Assembly (NCBI GenBank): GCA_017631795.1
Contig: JAGBSO010000030.1
Span: forward strand, 186,001-250,000
Direction of reading: 5' to 3'
Source of the DNA: Clostridia bacterium
Lineage (GTDB): Bacteria; Bacillota; Clostridia; Oscillospirales; Acutalibacteraceae
DNA: 64,000 nt
Shown here one piece after another: positions 1 through 9,125 of this stretch. The notes under the pieces were generated by a model. The model had not been told where the DNA came from and did no database searches. It saw only the letters and a list, made by a program, of their open reading frames with translations. The stretch's first letter is position 1; each line of letters starts with the position of its first letter. The translations under genes were made by a program, and so were the position numbers.

Positions 1-1
1 A

Positions 2-370
2 AACACATTCCTTGATTCTCCAAGACTTCTGAACGGTGATTTTTCAATGAAAAAACACCCGGAAATCTTTTTTGCAGGTCAGATAACAGGTGTTGAGGGT
101 TACATGGAATCGGCAGCAGCAGGTATCATGGCAGGTATAAATGCCGCAAGAAGAATACTCGGCAAAGACACAGTTGTGTTACCGCCTGAAAATATGATCG
201 GAGCACTTTCACGATACATAAGTGATGGATTCGTCACAAATTTTCAGCCTATGGGTGCATCATTCGGCCTTCTTCCGCAGTTGCCTGAAAAAATAAGAGA
301 TAAGAAAGAGCGTTACGGAGCTTTGGCAAAAAGAAGCCTTGAAATGCTCGGAAATATGATTATTGATTGA
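2..370 (+). CDS. trmFO: TrmFO, tRNA m5U54 methyltransferase (C-terminal part, cut by window start)
   Basis: Only the last 122 residues are in the window; the reading frame is open to the first base. TrmFO is the folate/FAD-dependent enzyme that makes 5-methyluridine at position 54 of tRNA, using methylenetetrahydrofolate. The visible part carries the family's conserved block FFAGQITGVEGYMESAAAG, which in this family is part of the FAD-binding fold, followed by the usual helical end. The protein ends only 8 bases inside the start of the RNase III gene, so the two are probably co-transcribed. Recognition rests on this C-terminal block only. Confidence 0.88.
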   Translation, partial: NTFLDSPRLLNGDFSMKKHPEIFFAGQITGVEGYMESAAAGIMAGINAARRILGKDTVVLPPENMIGALSRYISDGFVTNFQPMGASFGLLPQLPEKIRDKKERYGALAKRSLEMLGNMIID

Positions 371-1055
371 AGTTGATAATGTGAATGTATTCGAACAGAT
401 AATCGGATATGAATTTAAAAATAAAAAGCTTTTACAGACAGCTCTGACTCATTCATCATACGCAAACGAAATGAACGGCAAAGTGATGTATAATGAACGT
501 CTTGAGTTTCTCGGAGATTCGGTTCTGGGCATGATAACAGCAGAGTATTTCTACTCTCATCATCCCGAAATGCCTGAGGGGAAACTTACAAAAATCAGAG
601 CATCAATGGTCTGTGAAAAGTCGCTGTATCAGTTTGCACAGCAGATAAAACTCGGTGAGTTTATGTATATGGGCAAAGGCGAAGTGAATACAGGCGGAAG
701 AAACAGACCGTCTATTCTTGCGGATGCATTTGAATCACTGATTGCTGCAATATATCTTGATGCAGGTTTTGAAGAAGCAAAAAAATTTGTTCTCGGGTTT
801 ATTGCAAATGCTTCAATAGAAGAGCCTGCAATTTCCGACTATAAAACAGCTTTACAGGAAATTGTTCAGAAAAGTCCCGGTGAAATTCTTGAATATTTCA
901 TGGCAGGTGAGTCGGGTCCCGACCATTGCAAGACATTTATTGTTGAAGTAAAAATCAACAGCAATGTTATCGGTACAGGTGAAGGCAAAAGCAAGAAACA
1001 GGCTGAGCAGATGGCTGCAAAAGAAGCACTCCGTCTTATGGGCGTCAAAGTATGA
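363..1055 (+). CDS. rnc: Ribonuclease III
   Basis: Double-strand-specific endoribonuclease that processes rRNA precursors and structured RNAs in the cytoplasm. The 230-residue protein has the family's normal length and order: an N-terminal nuclease domain with the signature NERLEFLGDSVL (catalytic acidic residues) and the second acidic motif DAFESLIAAIYLD, then a C-terminal double-stranded RNA-binding domain (about residues 155-226, ending KQAEQMAAKEAL). The start is uncertain: TTG at 363 overlaps the trmFO stop by 8 bases, while an in-frame GTG at 381 would shorten it by 6 residues; neither has a strong ribosome binding site. The 3' end overlaps the next gene by 4 bases (ATGA), indicating translational coupling. 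Confidence 0.96.
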   Translation: MIEVDNVNVFEQIIGYEFKNKKLLQTALTHSSYANEMNGKVMYNERLEFLGDSVLGMITAEYFYSHHPEMPEGKLTKIRASMVCEKSLYQFAQQIKLGEFMYMGKGEVNTGGRNRPSILADAFESLIAAIYLDAGFEEAKKFVLGFIANASIEEPAISDYKTALQEIVQKSPGEILEYFMAGESGPDHCKTFIVEVKINSNVIGTGEGKSKKQAEQMAAKEALRLMGVKV

Positions 1056-2047
1056 AGCATGTTAATGTAGCTTTATTTGTGCCCCATGAAGGCTGTCCGC
1101 ATATGTGTTCTTTCTGCAATCAGAAAACTATATCGGGAAGTGCAAAAAAACTGACAAAAGAAGATATTGATGAAGCTGTAAAAATCGCAACAGCACGTGA
1201 TTATGATAAATCAGACAGTGAAATTGCCTTTTTCGGCGGCAGCTTTACCGCAATTGATAAAGAGTATATGACATATCTTCTTGAGAGTTCTTATCCGTAT
1301 GTTAAGGATGGTCTTTTTAAAGGAATAAGATGTTCAACCAGGCCCGATGCAATTGATGAAGATATTCTTGAGCTTCTGAAAAAATACGGAGTGACAGCAA
1401 TTGAACTCGGTGCACAGAGTATGTCCGATAATGTTCTTGTGATGAATGACAGAGGGCATACATCAGCCGATGTTGTAAGAGCATCTGAACTTATAAAATA
1501 TCACGGATTTGAACTTGGACTTCAGATGATGACAGGTCTTTACGGCGATACTGATGAATCAGCAATTGCAACTGCTGAAAAAATCATCAGTCTGAAACCT
1601 GATACTGTCAGAATTTATCCAACAGTTGTTCTTGAAAACACACGTCTTGAATCTCTTTACGAAAAAGGAGAATACACTCCGCAGACAGTTGAAGAAGCTG
1701 TAAATCTGTGCAGTAAACTGCTTGACATGTTCAATGAAGCTTCCGTAAAAGTTATAAGACTCGGACTTCATTCCGGCGGGAATGTTGAAGACGGATTTGT
1801 TGCAGGTGCATATCATCCGGCATTCAGAGAACTTTGTGAAAGCAGACTTTACTTTGAAAAGTGCTGCAGAATAATTCAGCAAAACAATATAACAGGAAAA
1901 ATAACAATATATGTAAGTCCCTCAGAAATATCTAAGATGACGGGACAGAAAAGAAGCAATATTGAGAGTTTTTCGCGGATGGGAATTTCCGCACAGGTAA
2001 AACCCGATGCAAATCTCGGAAAATATATGCTCCGGATTGAGGAATAG
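1052..2047 (+). CDS. Radical SAM protein, Elp3-like, of the rnc-smc locus
   Basis: A 331-residue radical SAM enzyme. The N-terminus carries the iron-sulfur motif CPHMCSFC (CxxxCxxC), followed by FFGGSFTA, the typical SAM-contact 'GGE-like' motif, and the later block KPDTVRIYPTVVLENTRL, which resembles the Elp3-type radical SAM core. There is no obvious second cluster or acetyltransferase domain. The substrate is not known to me. The start codon overlaps the rnc stop (ATGA), and smc follows with a single base between them, so the gene is embedded in the RNA-processing/chromosome operon. A tRNA- or RNA-modifying role is plausible from the Elp3 resemblance and context, but it is inference. Confidence 0.82.
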   Translation: MKHVNVALFVPHEGCPHMCSFCNQKTISGSAKKLTKEDIDEAVKIATARDYDKSDSEIAFFGGSFTAIDKEYMTYLLESSYPYVKDGLFKGIRCSTRPDAIDEDILELLKKYGVTAIELGAQSMSDNVLVMNDRGHTSADVVRASELIKYHGFELGLQMMTGLYGDTDESAIATAEKIISLKPDTVRIYPTVVLENTRLESLYEKGEYTPQTVEEAVNLCSKLLDMFNEASVKVIRLGLHSGGNVEDGFVAGAYHPAFRELCESRLYFEKCCRIIQQNNITGKITIYVSPSEISKMTGQKRSNIESFSRMGISAQVKPDANLGKYMLRIEE

Positions 2048-2048
2048 T

Positions 2049-5000
2049 ATGTATTTAAAATCACTTGAAATGCAGGGATTCAAGTCTTTTCCCGAAAAGA
2101 CAAAGCTTGAATTCGGCAAAGGAATGACAGCAGTTGTAGGTCCCAACGGATCGGGAAAAAGTAATATCGCCGATGCTGTGAAATGGGTTCTCGGTGAGCA
2201 GTCAACAAAGTCTCTTCGTGGTTCAAAAATGGAGGACGTTGTTTTCAGCGGAACAAAAAACCGCAGAGCTCAGGGTTTTGCGGAGGTTACACTGCGTCTT
2301 GATAACACAGGCAGACAGCTGAAAAAAGACAGTGATGAAGTCGCAGTAACAAGACGTTTTTATCGTTCCGGCGAAAGTGAATATAAAATCAACGGTGAAT
2401 CCGTAAGACTTCGTGATATACATGAGCTGTTTATGGATACAGGTCTGGGCCGTGACGGATATTCGATGGTCAGTCAGGGCAGAATCGAGGACATGGTTTC
2501 AGCCAAGAGTGAAGACAGACGAGAAATGTTTGAAGAAGCTGCGGGAATTTCTCATTACCGTTACCGCAGAGCAGATGCACTCAAAAGACTTTCTCAGGCA
2601 GAAGAAAATCTGCTTCGTCTGCGTGATATTCTTACATCTCTTGAAGAGCGTGTAGGACCTCTTGAAAAACAGAGTGAAAAAGCACAGAAGTTCCTTGTTC
2701 TCGCATCTGAGAGAAAAACACTTGAAATCGGTCTCTGGCTTGATATTCTTGAAAGATCTGCAGATCTTATAAGAGAGCAGAGCAACAAATATACCGTAGC
2801 TCAGATGCATTATAATCAGACAGAAAAAGATCTTGAAAAGATAATTTTATCAAGTGAAGAAACGGCAGAAGAAATCAGAAATATCAATATCAGAATTGAT
2901 GAGATTCAGAGAAACTCTCATGCGGTTGAAGAAGAAATAGCTTCAGTCGAATCACTTGTTGCTGTCAATAAAAACTCAATTGAACATAACAAGGCAACAG
3001 TTGAGCGGATTGAACGCGAAAAATTGCAGGAAAATCTTTCATCTTCTCAGATAGATGAGCAGATTGAAAAAGCCAGAGAATTGATCAAGGAAACAAAACG
3101 ATTGATTGACGGTAAAAATGAAGAAATAAAATCATTTTCTTCGGAGCTTGAAGGACTTCGTGAAAGAGATGTGAATGTTTCGGATGAATATATAAAGATA
3201 TCCGATATACTTTCATCGCTTACAAAAAAGCTCAGCGAAGAAAACATAAAATATACATCAGCAAAATCTTCTGTGGAAGAAATTGAAAACAGACAGTCTT
3301 CCGTTGAAGAAGAAATAAATGCAAAGAGACAGGAAATTGAAAAAATAAAAGCAGAAGTTGCTGCTTGTGAAACAGAACTTGAATTGCACAGAGAAAAGAT
3401 TTCTGCACTCACAAATTCTGTTTCAGGATATATGATAAGAGTCAAGTCAAAGGCTCAGAAGCTTGAACAGCATAAATTCACAACAGACAAAGCTTCTCTT
3501 GACATTGAACAGAAACGAAACCGTGTCCGTATCCTTGAAGATATGGAAAAGAACATGGAAGGTTATCAGGGCAGCGTAAAATCTGTTATGAAATCAGCTT
3601 CGCACGGCAGTCTTAAAGGCATTCACGGTCCGCTTTCTCAGCTTATTTCCGTACCTGATACATATTCTCTTGCAATAGAAACCGCACTTGGTAATGCGAT
3701 TCAGAATATTATTACGGAGAATGAAGATAATGCAAAAAAAGCTATGTATTATCTTAAAAATAATAATCTCGGCAGAGCAACATTTCTGCCTATGAGCACA
3801 GTCAAGGGCAGAAATATTGAAGAAGATGATCTTGAAGATTGTGCAGGTTATCTGTGTGTTGCATCTGATATTGTAAGCTGTGACGATAAATACAGTGAAA
3901 TCATCAGATCACTTCTCGGTAAAACTGTTGTAGCTGACGATATTGATTCAGCTATCGTGATCGGCAGGAAATATAAACATCGTTTCAAGATTGTTACTCT
4001 TGACGGACAGGTTGTCAATGCAGGCGGTTCAATGACCGGCGGTTCAAAAATTAACCATTCAGGATTCCTGTCAAGAGCAAATGAAATTGAAAGACTCAAA
4101 AATGAAATTGCTGAAGATGAGAAAAAACTTTCAGAAATGGAAGCTGAACTCAAGAGAATCAAAGAGGATTACAATGCAGATAATGCAGCTCTTGAAGGTT
4201 CAAAAGGCGACCTTATAAGAGCTCAGGAAGATAAAATCAAAGCAGATTCCGCATTGTCAATTGCAGAAAGCAGACTTGCTGTTGCAGAGAATGCTCTTAA
4301 AACTCTTTCCGATGAAACATTGTCAGCTGCAGAGCGAGTAAAGCATTTCAGACAGGTCATAAAAGATGCAGAAACTGCAGCAGCTGCAGTTGAGCAGGAA
4401 ATGTCAGTTTATCGTGAAAAAGCGGAAGCTCTCAGTGATGACAGACAGTCTCTAACAACACGCAGAGATGCAATAAACGAAAAAATTGCAGCAATCAACA
4501 TGGAAATTGTTGCATTGATGCGAGATGTGGAGAACTTCAATTCTCAGATAAAAGATCTTGAAGAACGCAAAAACGGTCAGACAGACAGAATCGGCAGACT
4601 TGATCTTGAAATCAAAGAAGCTCTTGAAAAGAATGAAAAATTAGCACTGAGAATAGAAGAACTCAGCTCAAAACTTTCTGAGCTCCGTAAAAAGATTGAC
4701 AGTGCTAAAAATGAAGTTGAAACACTTGTTGTAAAGCGTGATTTCTGTGAAAAACAGGCGGGTGAACTTCGTCAGCAGGAGAGAGAAAAGACCGAAGAAA
4801 AGGAAAAACTCTCAGGTGAACTCGTAAGACTTGAAGAAAAGAAAAATGCTCTTGTAAAGGAGCAGGAAGAAACAGAAACAAAGCTTTACGACGAATATAA
4901 ACTTACAAAACGAGAAGCAATGGAGCTTGATATTCAGCTTGAATCTCTTTCAGAAGCAAAGAAAAGACTTGCTGAAATCAAGGGTAAAATAAAAGCACTC

Positions 5001-5618
5001 GGAAGTGTGAATGTTGCCGCTATTGATGAATATAAAGAAGTATCTGAAAGATATGAGTTCATGAAAACTCAGCTTGAAGATGTTGAAAAATCAAAGGCAG
5101 AGCTTACAAAGCTGATTTATTCTCTGACAGATAAAATGGCTGTGCAGTTCCGTGAAAGATTTGATATAATCAATGCAAACTTCACTGCAACATTCCGTGA
5201 ACTTTTCGGTGGCGGTAATGCAGAACTGATTCTTGAAGACGAAAACGATATTCTTGAATGCGGAATCGAAATCAAGGCTCAGCCTCCGGGAAAAAATGTC
5301 AAGAGCCTGTCACTTCTTTCAGGCGGTGAAAAAGGACTTTGTGCAATTGCTCTTCTTTTTGCAATTCTTAAAGTTACACCGTCACCGTTCTGTATCTTTG
5401 ACGAAGTTGAAGCTGCACTTGACGATATAAACGTTCTCAGATATGCAAGATATCTCAGAAACATGACGGATAATACACAGTTTATTCTTATAACACACAG
5501 AAGAGGTACTATGGAAGAGGCTGATATGCTTTACGGCGTAACAATGCAGGAACGCGGTGTTTCAAAGCTTTTACAGCTCAAGACAGCACAGATGGCTCAG
5601 GACCTCGGATTAGAATAG
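2049..5618 (+). CDS. smc: Chromosome segregation ATPase SMC
   Basis: Structural maintenance of chromosomes protein, the ATPase that with ScpA/ScpB condenses and resolves the chromosome. The 1,189-residue length is typical. Visible parts in order: Walker A GPNGSGKS (residues 31-38), a long coiled coil, the hinge (about 520-640, with GIHGPLSQLI and a GRATFLPM block), a second coiled coil, then the ABC signature LSLLSGGEKGL and Walker B CIFDEVEAALDD. An in-frame ATG at 2007 would add 14 residues inside the previous gene; ATG 2049 is preferred because GAGGAAT lies just upstream and the product then begins with the conserved MYLKSLEMQGFKSF. It lies in the rnc-ftsY operon. Confidence 0.97.
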   Translation: MYLKSLEMQGFKSFPEKTKLEFGKGMTAVVGPNGSGKSNIADAVKWVLGEQSTKSLRGSKMEDVVFSGTKNRRAQGFAEVTLRLDNTGRQLKKDSDEVAVTRRFYRSGESEYKINGESVRLRDIHELFMDTGLGRDGYSMVSQGRIEDMVSAKSEDRREMFEEAAGISHYRYRRADALKRLSQAEENLLRLRDILTSLEERVGPLEKQSEKAQKFLVLASERKTLEIGLWLDILERSADLIREQSNKYTVAQMHYNQTEKDLEKIILSSEETAEEIRNINIRIDEIQRNSHAVEEEIASVESLVAVNKNSIEHNKATVERIEREKLQENLSSSQIDEQIEKARELIKETKRLIDGKNEEIKSFSSELEGLRERDVNVSDEYIKISDILSSLTKKLSEENIKYTSAKSSVEEIENRQSSVEEEINAKRQEIEKIKAEVAACETELELHREKISALTNSVSGYMIRVKSKAQKLEQHKFTTDKASLDIEQKRNRVRILEDMEKNMEGYQGSVKSVMKSASHGSLKGIHGPLSQLISVPDTYSLAIETALGNAIQNIITENEDNAKKAMYYLKNNNLGRATFLPMSTVKGRNIEEDDLEDCAGYLCVASDIVSCDDKYSEIIRSLLGKTVVADDIDSAIVIGRKYKHRFKIVTLDGQVVNAGGSMTGGSKINHSGFLSRANEIERLKNEIAEDEKKLSEMEAELKRIKEDYNADNAALEGSKGDLIRAQEDKIKADSALSIAESRLAVAENALKTLSDETLSAAERVKHFRQVIKDAETAAAAVEQEMSVYREKAEALSDDRQSLTTRRDAINEKIAAINMEIVALMRDVENFNSQIKDLEERKNGQTDRIGRLDLEIKEALEKNEKLALRIEELSSKLSELRKKIDSAKNEVETLVVKRDFCEKQAGELRQQEREKTEEKEKLSGELVRLEEKKNALVKEQEETETKLYDEYKLTKREAMELDIQLESLSEAKKRLAEIKGKIKALGSVNVAAIDEYKEVSERYEFMKTQLEDVEKSKAELTKLIYSLTDKMAVQFRERFDIINANFTATFRELFGGGNAELILEDENDILECGIEIKAQPPGKNVKSLSLLSGGEKGLCAIALLFAILKVTPSPFCIFDEVEAALDDINVLRYARYLRNMTDNTQFILITHRRGTMEEADMLYGVTMQERGVSKLLQLKTAQMAQDLGLE

Positions 5619-5628
5619 GAGAAATATT

Positions 5629-6918
5629 ATGGCAGGATTATTTAAAAAGTTCAGTTTCGGACTTAAAAAATCAAGAGATAAAATGTCACATGCAATCGAC
5701 GAAATGCTCGATTCGTTTGATACATTTGAAGATGATCTCTTTGTTGAGCTTGAAGAAATTCTCGTTATGAGTGACGTAGGTGTCCAGACTGCTGTTGAAA
5801 TCACCGAAGAACTCCGTGACAGAGTAAAAAAAGAAAAGCTTAAATCAACAAAACAGGTAAAAGATGAAATCAAATCCATTGTTGCCGATAAACTTTACGG
5901 CGGCGAGGATATGGGGCTTATCACACAGCCTTCAATCATCCTTGTAATCGGTGTAAACGGTGTCGGTAAAACTACAACAATCGGTAAAATGGCGTCAATG
6001 TACAAAGCACAGGGTAAAAAAGTTATTCTCGGTGCTGCAGATACATTCAGAGCTGCTGCAATCGATCAGCTTGATGTATGGGCTCAGCGTGCTGATGTTG
6101 AAATCATCAAGCATAAAGAAGGTGCAGACCCTGCGGCAGTAATCTTTGATACCATTCAGGCAGGCAAATCAAGAATGGCAGACATTCTTATCTGCGATAC
6201 AGCAGGCAGACTTCACAATAAGAAAAATCTTATGGATGAGCTCGGTAAGATTTACAGAGTCATTGACCGTGAACTTCCTTATTCTGACCGTGAAGTTCTT
6301 CTTGTTCTTGATGCAACAACAGGACAGAATGCAGTCAGTCAGGCAAGAGAGTTTATGAATGTTGCAGAAATTACGGGTATTGTTCTTACAAAGCTGGACG
6401 GTACTGCACGTGGCGGTGTTGTTCTTGCTATCAAGAATGAACTCAAGATTCCCGTAAAATTCATTGGTGTAGGCGAAGGTATTGACGACTTGCAGCCGTT
6501 CAATCCTCAGATGTTTGCAGAAAGCTTATTCAATGAACTCCCCGAAAGCTATAAAGAAAAGGAAAATGAGGTGTTACCTGTTTATGAACAACCGCTCGAA
6601 AAAGTTGAACTCACAGACACAAGTGAAGCAGAAGAAGCCGTTAAAGAATTTTTTGAAAACCTCATGGGCGATAGCGAAGAAGACGGATACGATGCTGTAT
6701 CAGACGGGTCTGACATCGATGAAGATTCTTCCGAGGGAGAATGTGCCGAAGGAGATAGCACAGCAGTTCAGTCAGGCAATGAAGGATGTCAACAGGGACA
6801 GACGGAATCAGACACCGAAGATGATGAAGAAGAAACATCATCCGACACTTCGTCCGATAGTGGAGAAGACTCCGAATTTGATTCACTCTACGGTTCAATC
6901 GATAAATTCTATCTCTAA
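5629..6918 (+). CDS. ftsY: Signal recognition particle receptor FtsY with a long acidic C-terminal tail
   Basis: GTPase that docks the SRP-ribosome complex at the membrane for co-translational insertion. The NG domain covers about residues 1-303: G1 motif GVNGVGKTT (108-116), DTAGR (190-194), TKLD (254-257) and the closing GIDDLQPFNPQMF. The N-terminal A domain is nearly absent, as in many Firmicutes. The protein does not stop there: about 126 extra residues follow, very rich in Asp, Glu and Ser, ending LYGSIDKFYL. Other FtsY proteins usually carry their acidic region at the N-terminus, so this tail is odd. The gene follows smc by 10 bases with a GGAG site and is part of the same operon. Confidence 0.96.
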   Translation: MAGLFKKFSFGLKKSRDKMSHAIDEMLDSFDTFEDDLFVELEEILVMSDVGVQTAVEITEELRDRVKKEKLKSTKQVKDEIKSIVADKLYGGEDMGLITQPSIILVIGVNGVGKTTTIGKMASMYKAQGKKVILGAADTFRAAAIDQLDVWAQRADVEIIKHKEGADPAAVIFDTIQAGKSRMADILICDTAGRLHNKKNLMDELGKIYRVIDRELPYSDREVLLVLDATTGQNAVSQAREFMNVAEITGIVLTKLDGTARGGVVLAIKNELKIPVKFIGVGEGIDDLQPFNPQMFAESLFNELPESYKEKENEVLPVYEQPLEKVELTDTSEAEEAVKEFFENLMGDSEEDGYDAVSDGSDIDEDSSEGECAEGDSTAVQSGNEGCQQGQTESDTEDDEEETSSDTSSDSGEDSEFDSLYGSIDKFYL

Positions 6919-6942
6919 TCTTATAGGAAAAGGCGATATAAT

Positions 6943-7539
6943 ATGAAATTTCTCATAGCTACTCATAATGTAAAAAAACGTGATGAATTAAGCCGTATCC
7001 TGAAGCCTCTCGGTATTGATGCGGTTATCGCATCAGATATCGGTATGGAAATAACAGATGCAGAAGAAACAGGAACAACTTTTGCAGAGAATGCAAGAAT
7101 CAAGGCTGAAAGCGGTTGCAGAGAGACCGGCCTCCCTTGTATTGCAGATGATTCAGGACTTTGCATTGATGCTCTTGACGGCAGACCGGGTGTTTATTCT
7201 GCAAGATATGCAGGCGGCCATGATACACCGTATTCACATAAAATGAAAGTACTTCTTGATGAAATGAAAGATGTACCCAAGGAAAAAAGAACTGCACGAT
7301 TCAAAAGTTCTGTATGCTGTATATTCCCCGACGGCAGAGAACTTACTGTTGAAGGAACATGTGAAGGCTGGATAGGCTTTGCTCCCGAAGGAGACGGCGG
7401 TTTCGGTTTTGATCCCGTTTTCTTTGTCGGTGACAGAAGCTTTGCAACATTCACACCCGAAGAAAAAGATGCAGTCAGCCACAGAGGAAACTCTCTCAGA
7501 CTTCTTTGTGAAAAATTACCCGAATTTCTGAAAGGATAA
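6943..7539 (+). CDS. rdgB: XTP/dITP diphosphatase (RdgB/HAM1 family)
   Basis: House-cleaning nucleotide pyrophosphatase that removes dITP, XTP and ITP from the nucleotide pool, preventing incorporation of deaminated purines. The 198-residue protein matches the family in length and motifs: N-terminal FLIATHNVKKRDEL, the metal/substrate block FAENARIKAE, ADDSGLCIDALDGRPGVYSARYAG, then GFGFDPVFF and SHRGNSL near the end. It lies 24 bases after ftsY with AGGAAAAGG upstream, in the same operon. Nothing is missing from the expected active-site set. Confidence 0.96.
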   Translation: MKFLIATHNVKKRDELSRILKPLGIDAVIASDIGMEITDAEETGTTFAENARIKAESGCRETGLPCIADDSGLCIDALDGRPGVYSARYAGGHDTPYSHKMKVLLDEMKDVPKEKRTARFKSSVCCIFPDGRELTVEGTCEGWIGFAPEGDGGFGFDPVFFVGDRSFATFTPEEKDAVSHRGNSLRLLCEKLPEFLKG

Positions 7540-7546
7540 AATAAAT

Positions 7547-7969
7547 ATGACAGGAAAAGAAAGAGCCGAATGGCGCGCAAAAGCGAATCATCTTGAACCT
7601 CTTTTTCAGCTCGGAAAAGGCGGAATTTCAGATGCATTCATTGAAGCAGTCAACGGTGCACTCAATACAAGAGAATTAATCAAATTCAAGGTGCTTCTTG
7701 AAACATCTCCCATGACACCCAGAGAAGCAGCAGACGAAGTTGCTGCTCAGACAGGTGCAGAAGTTATTCAGGTTATCGGCGGTGTTATCGTACTTTACAG
7801 ACATAACCCCAAACTTCATCAGGATGAAAAAAAGAAGAAGCCCAAGGTGAAAGTGAAGCCCAGAAGATATAAGGGCTTTGAAAACGAAAAACCGAAAGCT
7901 CCCAGTAAAAAAGCTGTGAAAATGGCTCAGCAGCGTAAAGCTCATGCTGCAAGAAAGGCCGGAAAATGA
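7547..7969 (+). CDS. yhbY: YhbY-family (CRM domain) ribosome-associated RNA-binding protein
   Basis: The first roughly 97 residues form a CRM/YhbY domain, recognised by the opening that pairs LEPLFQLGKGG with a later FKVLLETSP and by VIQVIGGVIVLYRHN. YhbY proteins associate with pre-50S ribosomal particles. This copy is 140 residues long: a Lys/Arg/Pro-rich basic tail of about 43 residues (from about residue 97) follows the domain, which is longer than typical YhbY and may strengthen RNA contact (inference). It sits between rdgB and nadD, overlapping the latter by 4 bases (ATGA). The order yhbY-nadD-yqeK-rsfS is classical in Firmicutes. Confidence 0.92.
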   Translation: MTGKERAEWRAKANHLEPLFQLGKGGISDAFIEAVNGALNTRELIKFKVLLETSPMTPREAADEVAAQTGAEVIQVIGGVIVLYRHNPKLHQDEKKKKPKVKVKPRRYKGFENEKPKAPSKKAVKMAQQRKAHAARKAGK

Positions 7970-8562
7970 AAATAGGTATGTACGGAGGCAGTTTCAATCC
8001 TCCGCATAACGGTCATTTGTATCTTGCAGAAAAAATGGGCAGTCTCGTCGGACTTGACAAGATTATCATAATACCGTCAAACATTTCGCCGCAGAAAAGC
8101 AATAATGGCAATATTGACCCTGCACACAGAATCAATATGTGTAAAGACGTTTTTGATTCTTCGCTTTTTGAAGTATCCGATTGTGAAATTTCAAGAGGAG
8201 GCAGAAGTTTTACCGTTGATACTCTGACATTTTTAAAAGAGCAGTATCCCGATGATGAATTATTTCTTTTTATGGGGTCAGACATGTTGCTTTCATTTCA
8301 CTCATGGTACAGATATCAGGATATCATGAGCATGTGTACATTGTGTGCGATTTCCCGTGATGATAATGAAAGTGCGCAGATACTCAGAAATTATGCTGAT
8401 TCGGTTCTCGGTGACGGCAATGTTTTAATTTTTGATATTGAACCTTTTGAGGTTAGTTCATCCGAAATAAGAGATAATCTGAAAAACGGAAAAAGCTGCA
8501 AAGGTTTAATCAGTGAAAAAACAGAAAACTATATAAAGGAAAACAAACTGTATGGACAGTAA
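7966..8562 (+). CDS. nadD: Nicotinate-nucleotide adenylyltransferase
   Basis: Transfers AMP from ATP to nicotinate mononucleotide to make deamido-NAD, the central step of NAD synthesis. The 198-residue protein opens with the nucleotidyltransferase motif GGSFNPPHNGH and ends with the second ATP-binding block EVSSSEIRDNLKNG (the SSxxIR motif). A conserved FLFMGSDMLLSFHSWYR block matches the NaMN-binding region. Its start overlaps yhbY by 4 bases and its end overlaps yqeK by 11 bases, so translation is probably coupled through all three genes. Confidence 0.96.
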   Translation: MKIGMYGGSFNPPHNGHLYLAEKMGSLVGLDKIIIIPSNISPQKSNNGNIDPAHRINMCKDVFDSSLFEVSDCEISRGGRSFTVDTLTFLKEQYPDDELFLFMGSDMLLSFHSWYRYQDIMSMCTLCAISRDDNESAQILRNYADSVLGDGNVLIFDIEPFEVSSSEIRDNLKNGKSCKGLISEKTENYIKENKLYGQ

Positions 8563-9121
8563 ATATCAATCATATGTTGACCTTATAAAGTCAAAACTTT
8601 CTCCGTACCGTTTTAATCATTCTGTTGAAGTTGCAAAATCAGCAGTTTATCTTGCTGAAAAATACGGCGGAGACAGCGAAAAGATGTATGTTGCAGGACT
8701 TTTGCATGATGTGCTCAAAGAATCAGACAGGGAAGAGACCTTTTTCTTTTTTAATAAATACGATACGGAATTAACAAAGCTTGAAAGGGTTACTCCCAAA
8801 CTCTGGCATGCAATTGCCGGTGCAGATTTTATAAAAAATGAACTCGGTATTGATGATGAAGATATAATTTCAGCAGTCAGATATCACACCACGGGCAGAG
8901 CAGATATGTCTCTGAGTGAAAAAATCCTGTTTATTGCAGATTTTATTTCGGCTGACAGAGATTATAACGGTGCTGATGAAATGCGTGAAAGAGCAGAAAA
9001 GAGCCTTGAATGTGCTATGGATATGGGGCTTTCTTTCACAATTTCTGACCTTGTTGAAAACGGAAAACCTGTGCATCCCGATACAATTGATGCTTATAAT
9101 GATATAAAATTACAGGAGTGA
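8552..9121 (+). CDS. yqeK: HD-domain phosphohydrolase YqeK
   Basis: HD-superfamily metal-dependent hydrolase. The domain motifs are visible: RFNHSVEVAKSA (first His), GLLHDVLKE (the HD pair), WHAIAGADF and RYHTTGR. Characterised YqeK proteins of this family hydrolyse diadenosine tetraphosphate symmetrically to ADP; assignment of that activity here follows family knowledge, not anything unique in the sequence. The 189-residue length fits. The gene overlaps nadD by 11 bases and is followed 4 bases later by rsfS, the usual Firmicutes arrangement. Confidence 0.93.
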   Translation: MDSKYQSYVDLIKSKLSPYRFNHSVEVAKSAVYLAEKYGGDSEKMYVAGLLHDVLKESDREETFFFFNKYDTELTKLERVTPKLWHAIAGADFIKNELGIDDEDIISAVRYHTTGRADMSLSEKILFIADFISADRDYNGADEMRERAEKSLECAMDMGLSFTISDLVENGKPVHPDTIDAYNDIKLQE

Positions 9122-9125
9122 AAAT

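Noticed and set aside
3047..3445. Reverse-strand ORF within smc
   Set aside because: Ser/Phe-rich shadow of the coiled-coil coding region, with no start signals.
6482..6946. 154-codon forward ORF overlapping the ftsY tail
   Set aside because: It runs in another frame over the ftsY acidic tail. The ftsY frame continues from the NG domain without interruption, and this ORF shows no recognised motif.
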